64,000 nt of DNA from an uncultured Roseovarius sp. (GCA_947496175.1 CANMBU010000003.1:62001-126000); one strand, 5' to 3'; shown: positions 37,397 through 46,542, numbered from the stretch's first letter. The notes: generated by a model not told the origin, from the letters alone. Numbers and translations: made by a program.

Positions 37397-37570
37397 TAAC
37401 CTTCTCCAGTTTTACTGATGCGGAACCCTATTGGCTCAAAATGGTAGCCCACCAATAGAGCTTCAGTGCTAGGACTTTAAGAGGGTATGCTTCCCGCTCA
37501 AACCCCACCGTCCCGCAATCCCGCAAGTTTCGGGTCGTCTTTTGTGCGCACTCATGCCACTCCCCCCAGA

Positions 37571-38479
37571 ATGACTGACCAGACGTCCCCCCGCATTACC
37601 CCGTCCGCCGCCCTCATGCTTCTGGCGTTGGCCGCCGTGTGGGGGGGATCGTTCTTCTTCGCCGAGATCGCTTTGCGCGAAGTGCCGCCTTTGACGATCA
37701 CGCTGCACCGGGTGTTTTGGGCGGTGCCGATCCTTTTTGTTGTCGTGCGATTCATGGGGCTGCACTTGCCACGTGCGCCAAAGATTTGGGGGGCCTATCT
37801 GGTGATGGGCGCGCTCAACAATGCCATTCCCTTTTCATTGATCTTCTGGGGACAGGTGCAGATCGAAAGTGGACTGGCCTCAATCCTCAACGGGACCACG
37901 GCGGTGTTTGGTGCCGTCGTGGCAGGGGTGTTGCTCAAGGATGAGCCTTTGACCTGGCCCAAGATCGTCGGGGCGCTTTTTGGCGTGGCCGGTGTGGCAG
38001 CGATCATGGGGGTGGATTTGCTCTCGGGGATCGACCTGCGCAACCTTGCGCAACTGGCGGTGCTGGGGGCGGCGCTCAGCTATGCGCTTGCCTCTGTCTG
38101 GGGCAAAGTGGCGCTGGCCGGGCAGCCGCCGCAGATGAATGCGCTGGGCATGCTGATCGGGTCGACGATCCTTATGATCCCGGTGGCTTTGTGGGTCGAT
38201 GGTGTGCCGCGCTTTGACCTGTCTACGCCCGTCTGGGCCGCGCTTCTGGCGGTGGCGGCTTTGTCCACGGCGCTGGCCTATCTGCTCTATTTCGCCATCC
38301 TCAAACGCGCGGGTGCCGCCAACCTGATGCTGGTCACCCTGATGATCCCGCCGTTTGCCGTCGGGCTGGGTGCGGCGTTTCTGGGCGAGACGCTTGGCTC
38401 TGAGGCGCTCATTGGATTTGCCCTTATTGCTGCGGGACTTGCCATTACTGACGGTCGTCTTTTTCGACGCCGAAAGTGA
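37571..38479 (+). CDS. EamA/DMT family transporter
   Basis: 302 residues, ten transmembrane helices in two EamA repeats; the first begins LMLLALAAVWGGSFFFAE and each repeat ends in a typical E-x-L/LGE segment (LKDEPLTWPKIVG; LGETLGSEALIG). I start at ATG 37571; the frame is open to 37487 but that part has no membrane character. DMT transporters move amino acids or metabolites across the inner membrane. The stop lies inside an FNR-like box serving uspA. Confidence 0.87.
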   Translation: MTDQTSPRITPSAALMLLALAAVWGGSFFFAEIALREVPPLTITLHRVFWAVPILFVVVRFMGLHLPRAPKIWGAYLVMGALNNAIPFSLIFWGQVQIESGLASILNGTTAVFGAVVAGVLLKDEPLTWPKIVGALFGVAGVAAIMGVDLLSGIDLRNLAQLAVLGAALSYALASVWGKVALAGQPPQMNALGMLIGSTILMIPVALWVDGVPRFDLSTPVWAALLAVAALSTALAYLLYFAILKRAGAANLMLVTLMIPPFAVGLGAAFLGETLGSEALIGFALIAAGLAITDGRLFRRRK

Positions 38480-38489
38480 CCCAGATCAA
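38476..38489. promoter_or_regulatory. FNR/FnrL-like box upstream of uspA
   Basis: GTGACCCAGATCAA, eight of ten consensus bases of TTGAT-N4-ATCAA, with an intact right half. It lies 58 bases before the uspA start and overlaps the stop codon of the upstream DMT gene. Confidence 0.45.
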
Positions 38490-38546
38490 TGTGTGCCCCC
38501 GCCATATGTGTCAGGATTCATCCTGAAACATTTACAGGAGGTCCAA

Positions 38547-38954
38547 ATGTACAATCATGTTGTCGTTCCGGTATCTTTCGACGAAGACCGCGATGCCGCC
38601 GGAGCCATGGAAATTGCCGCGGCCGTCAGGGCCGAAGGCGGGCGTGTCTCGCTGCTGCACGTGATCGAGCAGATCCCGGCCTATGCGACCTCTTATCTGC
38701 CGTCGCACTATCTTGTAGACCGGCATGACGCCATTCAGGCGGAGCTCGATAAACTGGCCAAAGACCTGCCGGATGCCACTGGCGTGGTGGTGGATGGCCA
38801 CTCAGGCCGCACCATCCTGGATTGGTCCAGCGACAATGGGGCCGACTGCATCGTTATTGCCAGCCACCGGCCCGGCATGCAGGATTTACTGTTAGGGTCC
38901 ACGGCCCACTATGTGGTGCGCCACGCCAAATGTTCAGTGCATGTGGTGCGCTGA
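38547..38954 (+). CDS. Universal stress protein UspA family
   Basis: 135 residues with the alpha/beta UspA fold. The ATP-binding pattern G-x2-G-x9-G-S/T is visible as RPGMQDLLLGSTAHYVVRHA near the end. ACAGGAGG precedes the ATG at 38547. It probably supports survival under stress or energy limitation; an FNR-like box upstream suggests induction when oxygen falls. Frames starting further upstream overlap the DMT gene. Confidence 0.92.
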   Translation: MYNHVVVPVSFDEDRDAAGAMEIAAAVRAEGGRVSLLHVIEQIPAYATSYLPSHYLVDRHDAIQAELDKLAKDLPDATGVVVDGHSGRTILDWSSDNGADCIVIASHRPGMQDLLLGSTAHYVVRHAKCSVHVVR

Positions 38955-39028
38955 CGCAGGTGGCTTGAGTTGGGCGCATATCGCGCCCACATCACTCCAT
39001 AGAACAGGCAGTTTTATGGAGGATGACA

Positions 39029-39271
39029 ATGAAATGTCCGGTGGACGGAGAAACCCTGGTGATATCGGATCGCTCGGGCGTTGAGATCGACTATTGCCCG
39101 CAATGCCGCGGCGTGTGGCTGGATCGCGGAGAGCTGGACAAAATCATTGAACGCTCTGGCCCCGAACCGTCGCGCGCGCCCCGGCGCGAGGCACGAGACT
39201 GGGACGGGGACGACCGCCCGCGGCGCAAGAAAAGCCGGGGCGGATTCCTGGAAGATCTCTTTGATTTCTGA
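39029..39271 (+). CDS. TFIIB-type zinc-ribbon protein
   Basis: 80 residues. The zinc-binding cysteines are in MKCPVDGETL and YCPQCRGVWLDRGELD, the standard zf-TFIIB pattern, followed by a basic low-complexity arm (RRKKSRGG) and a hydrophobic end FLEDLFDF. I use ATG 39029, since GGAGG sits 6 bases before it and directly abuts the ATG at 39023. It follows uspA by 74 bases with a small GGGCGC/GCGCCC hairpin between (38972-38988). Role unknown. Confidence 0.88.
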   Translation: MKCPVDGETLVISDRSGVEIDYCPQCRGVWLDRGELDKIIERSGPEPSRAPRREARDWDGDDRPRRKKSRGGFLEDLFDF

Positions 39272-39329
39272 GTATTTTCAGAACAGTGAAAGCCTGTAGC
39301 ACAGATTTTCACTGTTCAATCAAATACTC
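39270..39329. repeat. Long interrupted inverted repeat over the zinc-ribbon stop codon
   Basis: Outer arms GAGTATTT (39270-39277) and AAATACTC (39322-39329), inner perfect arms GAACAGTGAAA (39281-39291) and TTTCACTGTTC (39307-39317). Nineteen paired bases with one internal loop. It overlaps the stop of the zinc-ribbon gene and lies 58 bases before the sulfotransferase. Terminator, mRNA-end protector or protein site are all possible. Confidence 0.6.
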
Positions 39330-39386
39330 AAATTCCGGCAATTGCCCCATGCCGCGCCGCGCGTTAACCTGAGCGCGGGAGGGGAC

Positions 39387-40136
39387 ATGCAGCACATCAT
39401 TGCACTCTGGGCGCATCCGCGCTCGATGTCGACGGCGACAGAACGGATCATGCGCGAACGCGGTGATCTGACCTGCCTGCATGAGCCTTTTATGCATGAC
39501 TATTACGTGGGGCAGGGGCGCGATTTTCCCGGGTTTGAACCGATTGACGGTCATCCCACTGACTATGATGGCATTCTGGCGATGATGGAGGCTGAGGCCG
39601 CCAGCCAGCCGGTATTCTTCAAAGACATGGCCTATTACGTGGTGCCGCGCATGTTGGAGGATGCTCAGGCTCTGGGCCGGATCACACATAGCTTTCTCAT
39701 CCGCTCCCCGCTGGCCTCGATCCTGAGTTATTACAAGCTGGATCAAGGCTTTACGCTTGAACATGTGGGGCTGGAGGCGCAGTGGCGGCTCTATGAGGCG
39801 GTGTGCGCCGCCGGGCATGAGGCCGTGGTGCTGGATGCCGAGACCGTACGCGCCGACCCCAAAGGCATCATGCGCGCCTATTGGGCGAAAGTGGGATTGG
39901 CCTATCGCGAGACCGCGTTCGACTGGCAGGCCCCGCCGCGGGAGTGGGAGCATGTGAGCGCCTGGCACGAAGAAGCGATGACGTCCTCGGGGATCCGCAC
40001 AGCCGATGCCGAAGAAATGCTGCGCAAGGAGATGGAGTTTGAGGCCTTGGCCGAAGAGGTGCCGCATTTGAGGGCGTATCTGGAGCACCATGCGCCGTTT
40101 TATCAAAAGCTGAGTGATGTGGCGCTGAAGGTGTGA
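39387..40136 (+). CDS. Sulfotransferase family protein
   Basis: 249 residues starting QHIIALWAHPRSMSTATER, where HPRSMSTATE is the PAPS 5'-phosphosulfate loop, and FLIRSPLASILSYY contains the 3'-phosphate-binding R-x7-S pattern. It may transfer sulfate from PAPS to an unknown acceptor. GGGAGGGG lies before the ATG. Better conserved than the degenerate relative at 16424. Single-gene unit, convergent with the small secreted protein gene. Confidence 0.85.
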   Translation: MQHIIALWAHPRSMSTATERIMRERGDLTCLHEPFMHDYYVGQGRDFPGFEPIDGHPTDYDGILAMMEAEAASQPVFFKDMAYYVVPRMLEDAQALGRITHSFLIRSPLASILSYYKLDQGFTLEHVGLEAQWRLYEAVCAAGHEAVVLDAETVRADPKGIMRAYWAKVGLAYRETAFDWQAPPREWEHVSAWHEEAMTSSGIRTADAEEMLRKEMEFEALAEEVPHLRAYLEHHAPFYQKLSDVALKV

Positions 40137-40143
40137 CGCCAGG

Positions 40144-40572
40144 CTAGGACACAGGCGCTGACGGATCGCAGGCACGGAAGGCGGCCAGAGGCTCGGCAAT
40201 GCCTGCCAGAGGGAAAGTGACATTGGTTTCACCGGCGATGGCGGTTGTCGTGTCGTTGAACTGCAACCCATCAAGCACATTACCAAAGCCTGTGTCGGCG
40301 ACCGTCAAAGACCGCTGATCCTCGCTCAGTTGATGGCAGTCCGTGCCGATGCGGCGGGCCTGCGGGCCGGTGAACTGCATCTGGAAGCTTTCGGTTTGCG
40401 GCCAAGGGGCCATGCGCGTGACCGTCACGGTGTAAAGCGGCTGTGTCGGGTCATAGGTCAGCTCTATGGCTGCCTCGGCTGTGGCATGGCTCAAGCGACA
40501 GGGCAGGCCGGGGGTGAATTCCCAGGCATGGAGCGAGGTGGGCAAGAGGCAGAGGAGGGCAAGGTGGCGCAT
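40144..40572 (-). CDS. Small secreted protein, unknown function
   Basis: 142 residues with a short signal peptide (RHLALLCLLPTSLHA). The mature domain is beta-rich (IELTYDPTQPLYTVTVTRM) with three cysteines (LPCRLSH, TDCHQLSE, RACDPS). It is probably periplasmic. It sits 7 bases from the convergent sulfotransferase and upstream of another secreted-protein gene on the same strand. No family recognised. Confidence 0.7.
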   Translation of the reverse strand: MRHLALLCLLPTSLHAWEFTPGLPCRLSHATAEAAIELTYDPTQPLYTVTVTRMAPWPQTESFQMQFTGPQARRIGTDCHQLSEDQRSLTVADTGFGNVLDGLQFNDTTTAIAGETNVTFPLAGIAEPLAAFRACDPSAPVS

Positions 40573-40606
40573 GTTGAGGGAGGTAGGGCGGTTTGGGTGG
40601 GGTTAA

Positions 40607-40623
40607 ATGGGTAGAATGCCCAT
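40607..40623. repeat. Short palindrome, probable dispersed intergenic repeat
   Basis: ATGGG (40607-40611), 7-nt loop, CCCAT (40619-40623), followed by CCTACG. The minus-strand sequence resembles the dispersed GTAGGxTGGGC palindromes common in proteobacterial intergenic DNA. It lies between two minus-strand genes. Confidence 0.4.
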
Positions 40624-40632
40624 CCTACGCTT

Positions 40633-41196
40633 TTAAAAAGGGTCTGACGAAGCTCCAAAAGGATCGCTATTGTCCTCAAAGGGGTCGCTTGGTTTAGCGA
40701 TTTTGTTCCAACAATCCATCAAAGAAAGCAAAGCTGCAGACGACCCATTTAAAGCAAACGTTGAAAGCTTTTGCACCTTCTCATTGTAAATAGCTACCGC
40801 TGAACCCCGTTGCAGTTCACCTAAGAATTTTTTGGTTTTCTCAATGTCTGTTAAGTTGGCTGATACACCTGTATCACTTGCTTGCCCACTAATAGTCCAT
40901 CTTGAATAATCAATATCGACGATAAAGTTTACTGGCCTTGGTTTTAAGTCCCAGCTGTCGTCGAATACAAACAATCCCAGTCCTCCAGAGTCGTAAGCCA
41001 CAATGTTGAACGACTGAGCAAATCGATTGTAGGTCGATGCAGAGCACCATACATTTTTTGCTACTGTATTATACGTGATTTCGACTTCCCATGCACCTTT
41101 AGAAAAAAGGGTTTGAGACTCATATTCATTTTGCTGAGCAGTGGCCACAGAAGCTGCGCAAGAAAGAAAAAGGGGAATCAGAAATCTAGATAACAT
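40633..41196 (-). CDS. AT-rich secreted protein with C-terminal DPF repeats
   Basis: 187 residues, signal peptide (RFLIPLFLSCAASVATA). The middle is beta-rich with two cysteines (VWCSASTYN, LMDCWNKI). The C-terminus has the pattern DPF repeated three times (PSDPFEDNSDPFGASSDPF). Composition is more AT-rich than neighbours. It lies 30 bases beyond the uvrB stop on the same strand. No family recognised; a periplasmic or surface role is likely from the signal peptide. Confidence 0.7.
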   Translation of the reverse strand: MLSRFLIPLFLSCAASVATAQQNEYESQTLFSKGAWEVEITYNTVAKNVWCSASTYNRFAQSFNIVAYDSGGLGLFVFDDSWDLKPRPVNFIVDIDYSRWTISGQASDTGVSANLTDIEKTKKFLGELQRGSAVAIYNEKVQKLSTFALNGSSAALLSLMDCWNKIAKPSDPFEDNSDPFGASSDPF

Positions 41197-41226
41197 CCAG
41201 ATATTATATCAAGTCTTGTTAACTTT

Positions 41227-43416
41227 TCACCTCTTCCTTCTCTTCACATTCCCGCCGCGCTGTCCCGGCCTCCCAGCCGTTGACCTTCCCTTGGTCACGT
41301 CACTGGCCGCTTCCACCGCAGACTGACGCGCCAGCGGATCATCCGCCACGGCCAAATCCACCGCCTCCAGCCGTTTGACCTCATCGCGCAGCCGTGCGGC
41401 CTCCTCAAATTCCAAGTTCTCCGCCGCCTTGCGCATCTCGGCGCGCAACCCGTCGAGATGGGCGGCTAGGTTGGCGCCGACCATGGGTTTGTCGACCTTG
41501 GCTGTGACGCGGTTCATGTCCACGTCGCCTTTGTAGAGACCGGCGAGAATGTCCTCGACGTTTTTCTTCACCGTCTCGGGCGTGATGCCGTGCTCTTTGT
41601 TATAGGCGATCTGCTTGTCGCGGCGGCGGTTGGTCTCGCCCAGGGCGCGTTCCATCGAGCCGGTGATGCGGTCGGCATACATGATCACGCGGCCATCGGC
41701 ATTGCGCGCGGCCCGACCGATGGTCTGAATGAGCGAGGTCTCGGAGCGCAGGAAGCCCTCCTTGTCGGCATCAAGGATCGCCACCAGCCCGCATTCGGGG
41801 ATATCGAGCCCCTCGCGCAGCAGGTTGATGCCCACCAGCACGTCAAAGGCCCCGAGGCGCAGATCACGGAGAATCTCAATTCTTTCAATGGTATCAATGT
41901 CGGAATGCATATAGCGCACGCGGATGCCTTGCTCGTGCAGATATTCCGTCAGATCCTCGGCCATACGCTTGGTCAGCGTGGTCACAAGCGTGCGGTACCC
42001 GGCCGCCGAGACGCGGCGCACTTCGTCCAAGAGATCATCGACCTGCATCTCGACGGGGCGGATTTCCACCTCAGGGTCCAAAAGGCCGGTGGGGCGGATC
42101 ACCTGTTCGGTAAAGACGCCGCCGGTCTGCTCAATCTCCCATTTGGCGGGGGTGGCGGACACAAAGACGGATTGCGGGCGCATGGCATCCCATTCCTCGA
42201 ACTTGAGCGGGCGGTTGTCCATGCACGACGGCAGGCGGAAGCCATGTTCGGCCAGCGTGAATTTACGGCGGTAGTCGCCCTTGTACATGCCGCCGATTTG
42301 GGGGACGGAGACGTGAGATTCGTCCGCAAAAACAACGGCATGATCGGGGATGAATTCAAAAAGCGTGGGGGGTGGTTCGCCCGGTGCACGGCCTGTGAGG
42401 TAGCGCGAATAGTTCTCGATCCCGTTGCACACGCCCGTGGCCTCCAGCATTTCCAGATCGAAATTCGTGCGCTGTTCCAGGCGCTGCGCTTCGAGCAGCC
42501 GGCCATCATCCACCAGTTGATCGAGCCGCGTGCGGAGTTCTTTTTTGATGCCGATCATCGCCTGTTGCATCGTCGGTTTCGGGGTCACGTAATGCGAATT
42601 GGCGTAGACGCGGATGTGCTCGAAGCTATCGGTTTTTTCACCTGTCAACGGATCGAATTCGGTAATGGATTCAAGCTCCTCTCCGAAAAAGCTCAACTTC
42701 CAGGCACGGTCTTCAAGGTGAGCCGGAAAGATCTCCAGGCTGTCGCCACGCACCCGGAATGATCCACGCTGAAACGCCTGATCATTGCGGCGGTACTGCT
42801 GCGCCACCAGATCGGCCATGACGGCGCGCTGATCATAATCCGAGCCGACCTTGAGGTCCTGCGTCATGGCGCCGTAGGTTTCGACCGAGCCGATGCCGTA
42901 GATGCAACTGACTGAGGCCACGATGATGACGTCGTCGCGTTCCAAAAGCGCCCGCGTGGCCGAGTGGCGCATGCGGTCGATCTGTTCGTTGATCTGGGAT
43001 TCCTTCTCGATATATGTATCGGAGCGCGGCACGTAGGCTTCGGGCTGATAATAGTCATAGTAGCTGACGAAGTATTCCACCGCATTATTGGGAAAGAACC
43101 CCTTGAATTCGCCGTACAATTGCGCGGCCAGTGTTTTATTGGGGGCGAGGATGATCGCCGGGCGTTGGGTCTCTTCGATGACCTTGGCCATGGTGTAGGT
43201 TTTGCCGGTGCCGGTGGCGCCCAAGAGCACCTGATCGCGTTCCCCCTCGTTGACACCTTGACTGAGCTCGGCAATCGCCGTGGGCTGATCGCCTGCCGGG
43301 GCAAACTCGGTCACCATCTCAAACCGCTTGCCGCCCTCCAGCTTGAGCCGCTCGCGCACATCCGGGGCAGGCGCATGCATCAGGGCGTCGGTCTTGTCGG
43401 AATGGGCATAGGGCAT
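41227..43416 (-). CDS. uvrB: Excinuclease ABC subunit B
   Basis: 729 residues. Walker [11 protein letters not shown] (near residue 60), the beta-hairpin [12 protein letters not shown], helicase motifs ([24 protein letters not shown]), and the C-terminal UVR motif [19 protein letters not shown] that contacts UvrC. It loads onto damaged DNA from UvrA in nucleotide excision repair. I start at ATG 43416 (AAAGGAA upstream); a frame to 43503 is open but lacks support. The C-terminal tail is long and basic. Confidence 0.96.
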   Translation of the reverse strand: MPYAHSDKTDALMHAPAPDVRERLKLEGGKRFEMVTEFAPAGDQPTAIAELSQGVNEGERDQVLLGATGTGKTYTMAKVIEETQRPAIILAPNKTLAAQLYGEFKGFFPNNAVEYFVSYYDYYQPEAYVPRSDTYIEKESQINEQIDRMRHSATRALLERDDVIIVASVSCIYGIGSVETYGAMTQDLKVGSDYDQRAVMADLVAQQYRRNDQAFQRGSFRVRGDSLEIFPAHLEDRAWKLSFFGEELESITEFDPLTGEKTDSFEHIRVYANSHYVTPKPTMQQAMIGIKKELRTRLDQLVDDGRLLEAQRLEQRTNFDLEMLEATGVCNGIENYSRYLTGRAPGEPPPTLFEFIPDHAVVFADESHVSVPQIGGMYKGDYRRKFTLAEHGFRLPSCMDNRPLKFEEWDAMRPQSVFVSATPAKWEIEQTGGVFTEQVIRPTGLLDPEVEIRPVEMQVDDLLDEVRRVSAAGYRTLVTTLTKRMAEDLTEYLHEQGIRVRYMHSDIDTIERIEILRDLRLGAFDVLVGINLLREGLDIPECGLVAILDADKEGFLRSETSLIQTIGRAARNADGRVIMYADRITGSMERALGETNRRRDKQIAYNKEHGITPETVKKNVEDILAGLYKGDVDMNRVTAKVDKPMVGANLAAHLDGLRAEMRKAAENLEFEEAARLRDEVKRLEAVDLAVADDPLARQSAVEAASDVTKGRSTAGRPGQRGGNVKRRKR

Positions 43417-43636
43417 GGGGCGATTCCTTTGGCTCTCATCAGAGTTGATGCCTGGGCCACAGAGTTCAAGATGCGGTGGTGCACAAGCAAAGAGTGCTGA
43501 CATAAAATGTCAGGGTGTGGGTTTGGGTATTTGTGACAAGAAAGAAGCCGGTTTGATGTGTATTGCGCGCATTTGCGCTCTTGTGAGGGTGGGGGCAGTT
43601 GCGGTACATCCAAAGCGCGGGAAATGGAGTTTTGAC

Positions 43637-43948
43637 ATGCCAGCACGGATTTACAAGCCAGCGCGCAACGCGATGCAGTCTGGCAGTGCCAAGACCAAGC
43701 ATTGGGTTTTGGAATTCGTAAATGAATCAGGCCGTGAGGTCGATCCGCTTATGGGATGGACCAGTTCGGCAGACACGCAGACGCAAGTGCTTCTTCGCTT
43801 TGAGACCAAAGAGGCGGCGCTGGAGTATGCGCAGGACCATGGCATTGAAGCCGTGGTGAGTGAGCCGAAAACCCGCAAGGCCAATATCCGTCAGGGCGGC
43901 TATGGCGAGAATTTCGCCACCAACCGTCGGGGCGCGTGGACGCACTAG
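43637..43948 (+). CDS. NDUFS4-like ETC complex I subunit
   Basis: 103 residues starting [15 protein letters not shown], the conserved start of the complex I 18-kDa (NDUFS4) family, with [16 protein letters not shown] and the [15 protein letters not shown] end. It is a supernumerary subunit of NADH:quinone oxidoreductase on the cytoplasmic arm, found in alphaproteobacteria and mitochondria. It stands apart from any nuo operon, as is usual. The frame opens to 43415 but the conserved start is at 43637. Confidence 0.9.
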   Translation: MPARIYKPARNAMQSGSAKTKHWVLEFVNESGREVDPLMGWTSSADTQTQVLLRFETKEAALEYAQDHGIEAVVSEPKTRKANIRQGGYGENFATNRRGAWTH

Positions 43949-43969
43949 CACTCCCGACATTCTTGTTTT

Positions 43970-43983
43970 TTGACACGGATCAA
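43970..43983. promoter_or_regulatory. FNR/FnrL-like box upstream of ppk2
   Basis: TTGACACGGATCAA, nine of ten consensus bases of TTGAT-N4-ATCAA and a perfect TTGA-N6-TCAA. It lies 60 bases before the ppk2 ATG, a position compatible with activation. The best of the three such boxes in the window. Confidence 0.6.
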
Positions 43984-44042
43984 AGCTGCCTTTGGCCATC
44001 AAAGGTATTCTTGGTGCATGTCAAAATGAACAGGAGAGTGCG

Positions 44043-44957
44043 ATGGCAAATGGAGCTCAAAGAGCGCATAGTGTGAAACCTATGGCAAAAGCTGTGCCTG
44101 TGGTGCCCAAGGATGCGCCCGGTACGGATGCGGAATATGAGAGCTATCCTTACTCGGACAAGCTGAGCCGAAGGGACTATGAAACCCAGAAAGCGCAGCT
44201 TCAGGCCGAGCTTTTGAAGGCGCAGCTTTGGGCGCAGGAAAGCGGCGAGAAGTTTGTGCTGATCTTCGAGGGCCGTGATGCGGCCGGCAAAGGCGGCACG
44301 ATCAAGCGGTTTACCGAACACCTCAATCCACGGCAGGCGCGGGTTGTCGCGCTCAACAAGCCTACGGATGAAGAAAAAGGTCAGTGGTTTTTCCAGCGTT
44401 ACATCGACCATTTGCCGACTTCAGGTGAAATGGTGTTTTATGACCGTTCCTGGTATAACCGGGCCGGTGTTGAGCGGGTCATGGGCTTTTGCGAGCCTGC
44501 CGAATATCTGGAATTCATGCGCCAGACGCCTGAGCTTGAGCGGATGCTGGTGCGCTCTGGCATCAAGCTTTACAAATACTGGTTTTCAGTTGGACAGGGC
44601 GAACAGAAGCGCCGCTTTGACAGTCGTGCCAATGATCCACTCAAGCAGTGGAAGCTCAGCCCGATTGACAAGCAAAGCCTTGGAAAATGGGATGATTATA
44701 CCGAAGCCAAAGAGGCGATGTTTTTCTACACCGACACTGCCGATGCACCCTGGACCGTTATCAAGTCGAACGACAAGAAACGCGCGCGGCTGGCCTGTAT
44801 GCAGCATTTCCTGAGCTCAGTTGATTACCCGGGCAAGGACCACAAGATCGTCACAGGGCCGGATCCTTTGATCGTATCTTCGGCCAAACATGTGCTGCAC
44901 AAAGCCGATCATATCCTGGGCAAGTCACTGCATCCCGAAACACGTCGCAAACAATAG
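44043..44957 (+). CDS. ppk2: Polyphosphate kinase 2
   Basis: 304 residues. Walker A FEGRDAAGKGG (near residue 80), lid region FTEHLNPRQARVVALNKP, and Walker B YDRSWYNRAGVE are all present; this is a class I PPK2, which makes nucleotide triphosphates from diphosphates using polyphosphate, or the reverse. I start at ATG 44043 (CAGGAG upstream). An FNR-like box precedes it, so it may help energy balance under low oxygen. ppk1 and ppx lie 17-19 kb away. Confidence 0.94.
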   Translation: MANGAQRAHSVKPMAKAVPVVPKDAPGTDAEYESYPYSDKLSRRDYETQKAQLQAELLKAQLWAQESGEKFVLIFEGRDAAGKGGTIKRFTEHLNPRQARVVALNKPTDEEKGQWFFQRYIDHLPTSGEMVFYDRSWYNRAGVERVMGFCEPAEYLEFMRQTPELERMLVRSGIKLYKYWFSVGQGEQKRRFDSRANDPLKQWKLSPIDKQSLGKWDDYTEAKEAMFFYTDTADAPWTVIKSNDKKRARLACMQHFLSSVDYPGKDHKIVTGPDPLIVSSAKHVLHKADHILGKSLHPETRRKQ

Positions 44958-45013
44958 CGTGATTGTGCCTATCGGGCTTGCTCGGGTGCGACGCCCGGCT
45001 TAAGTCTGGGATC

Positions 45014-45643
45014 ATGTTTCGTGCCTTTGCTTTGACACTGTTGATGTGGGCCGCGCCAATGGCGCAGGCCCATCCGCATGTCTTTGTGGATGTCGGTCTC
45101 ACGTTTGAGACAGATACAGACGGCAACATCACTGCCGTTCAGGTGCGCTGGACCTATGATGGGCTCTTCACGCTTCTGGTGCTGGCGGATGGGGGCTACG
45201 ACGCAGACGCGGACCTGAAGCTGACCGACGATGAAAAAGCGGCCCTTCTGGGGTTCGAGTTGACGGACTGGCCAGAGGGATTCGAGGGTGCCTTGTTCCT
45301 GCATTCAGAGCAGAAAAAGATAGTCTTGGGCACGCCGGAAGCCATTTCGGTTGAATTGGTCGATGGGCAGCTTGAGACGGTGCATCGGCGCAGTTTGGAG
45401 CCGACAGACGCCCATGATTTGGTCGTTGAGCCGTTTGATCCGTATTATTATGCGGCCCTGACGCTTCGGTCCGTGAATGGGCTGCCCGAGACGTGCGACA
45501 CCGATATTGTCAGACCAAATCAGGAGGAGGTCGCAGAATGGGTTGCCGGTTTGGGCGATCAGTCGGGTGAATCCTTTTTTGAAGAGTTCCGTGTCGGCAA
45601 ATACTACACCGACCGCCTGGAGGTGACATGCGCCACGTCGTGA
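45014..45643 (+). CDS. DUF1007 family periplasmic protein
   Basis: 209 residues. Signal peptide (ALTLLMWAAPMAQA), then HPHVFVDVGLTFE, the histidine-rich start of the mature DUF1007 protein that could bind a metal. It ends by overlapping the NicO transporter gene by 16 bases, the usual pairing, so it is likely a periplasmic partner for nickel/cobalt (or zinc) transport. I start at ATG 45014; the frame opens to 44963. Confidence 0.88.
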   Translation: MFRAFALTLLMWAAPMAQAHPHVFVDVGLTFETDTDGNITAVQVRWTYDGLFTLLVLADGGYDADADLKLTDDEKAALLGFELTDWPEGFEGALFLHSEQKKIVLGTPEAISVELVDGQLETVHRRSLEPTDAHDLVVEPFDPYYYAALTLRSVNGLPETCDTDIVRPNQEEVAEWVAGLGDQSGESFFEEFRVGKYYTDRLEVTCATS

Positions 45644-46542
45644 CGGGGGGCGCAATTCTGGTGGTTGGTCTTGCGGTCTGGCTCTGGGGCATGGGCGGAT
45701 CGGACCAAATCCTGAGCTGGGCAACGACAGGGCAGGAGCGCGTCCAGAACGCCATGGCGGGCTATCTGCAAGAGTTGCGCGCGGGCAACCGCGCGGCGCT
45801 CGCCGGGCTTTGGGGCTTGTGTTTCGCGTATGGCTTTTTCCATGCGGCGGGGCCGGGGCATGGCAAGCTGTTGATCGGTGGGTATGGCTTGGGCGCGCAG
45901 GTGCCTTTGACCCGTTTGAGCCTAATCGCCGTGATCTCCAGCCTCGCGCAAGCCGCCGTTGCTGTGGCGCTGGTCTATGCCGGGGTGTTTATGCTGGGGC
46001 TGTCGCGCACCGCGATGACGGACATCTCAGACAGATGGTTGGCACCCGTCAGTTATGCAGCGATAGCAGCAGTGGGGATCTGGCTTTTGTTGCGTGGTTT
46101 GCGTCACTGGCGGCAAACACGCACCTCGCATCACCATGACAACCACGAGCACAAAAAGCATCACGATGATCACGTCTGTCAAACTTGCGGACACAGCCAC
46201 GCGCCGGATGCGGAACATGTCGCCCAGGCGCGCACTTTGCGCGATATGCTTGTGTTGATTGGGGCCATCGCAATCCGTCCCTGCACCGGGGCGCTGTTCC
46301 TGCTTATCCTGACGGTTCAGCTTGGAATCGGCATGGCGGGTGTCGTCGGCGCGTTCATCATGGGGTTGGGCACGGCCAGCGTCACCTTGGCCGTTGCTAT
46401 CGCATCAGTCACGCTGCGCGATGGTCTGCTGGCCCGGTTGGCCACATCCGGGCGCATTCCGCGCGCGCTGCCGCTGGTAGAGATGGCCGCAGGCGCGCTG
46501 GTGGCCATCATCTCATTGCAACTGATGATGCGCACGCTTTAG
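45628..46542 (+). CDS. NicO/RcnA-family nickel/cobalt transporter with His-rich loop
   Basis: 304 residues, about six or seven transmembrane helices. The family motifs HAAGPGHGKLLIGGYG (near residue 71) and AIRPCTGALFLLIL are present. A cytoplasmic or periplasmic loop at residues ~166-195 is packed with histidines (SHHHDNHEHKKHHDDH) and a CQTCGHSH pair, clear metal-binding ligands. It transports Ni2+/Co2+; direction (import or RcnA-like efflux) cannot be told. Coupled with DUF1007. Confidence 0.88.
   Translation: MRHVVTGGAILVVGLAVWLWGMGGSDQILSWATTGQERVQNAMAGYLQELRAGNRAALAGLWGLCFAYGFFHAAGPGHGKLLIGGYGLGAQVPLTRLSLIAVISSLAQAAVAVALVYAGVFMLGLSRTAMTDISDRWLAPVSYAAIAAVGIWLLLRGLRHWRQTRTSHHHDNHEHKKHHDDHVCQTCGHSHAPDAEHVAQARTLRDMLVLIGAIAIRPCTGALFLLILTVQLGIGMAGVVGAFIMGLGTASVTLAVAIASVTLRDGLLARLATSGRIPRALPLVEMAAGALVAIISLQLMMRTL

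Noticed and set aside
44958..45013. Cobalamin or nickel riboswitch before DUF1007/NicO
   Set aside because: The gap is only 56 bases and shows no B12-box or known metal-aptamer pattern.
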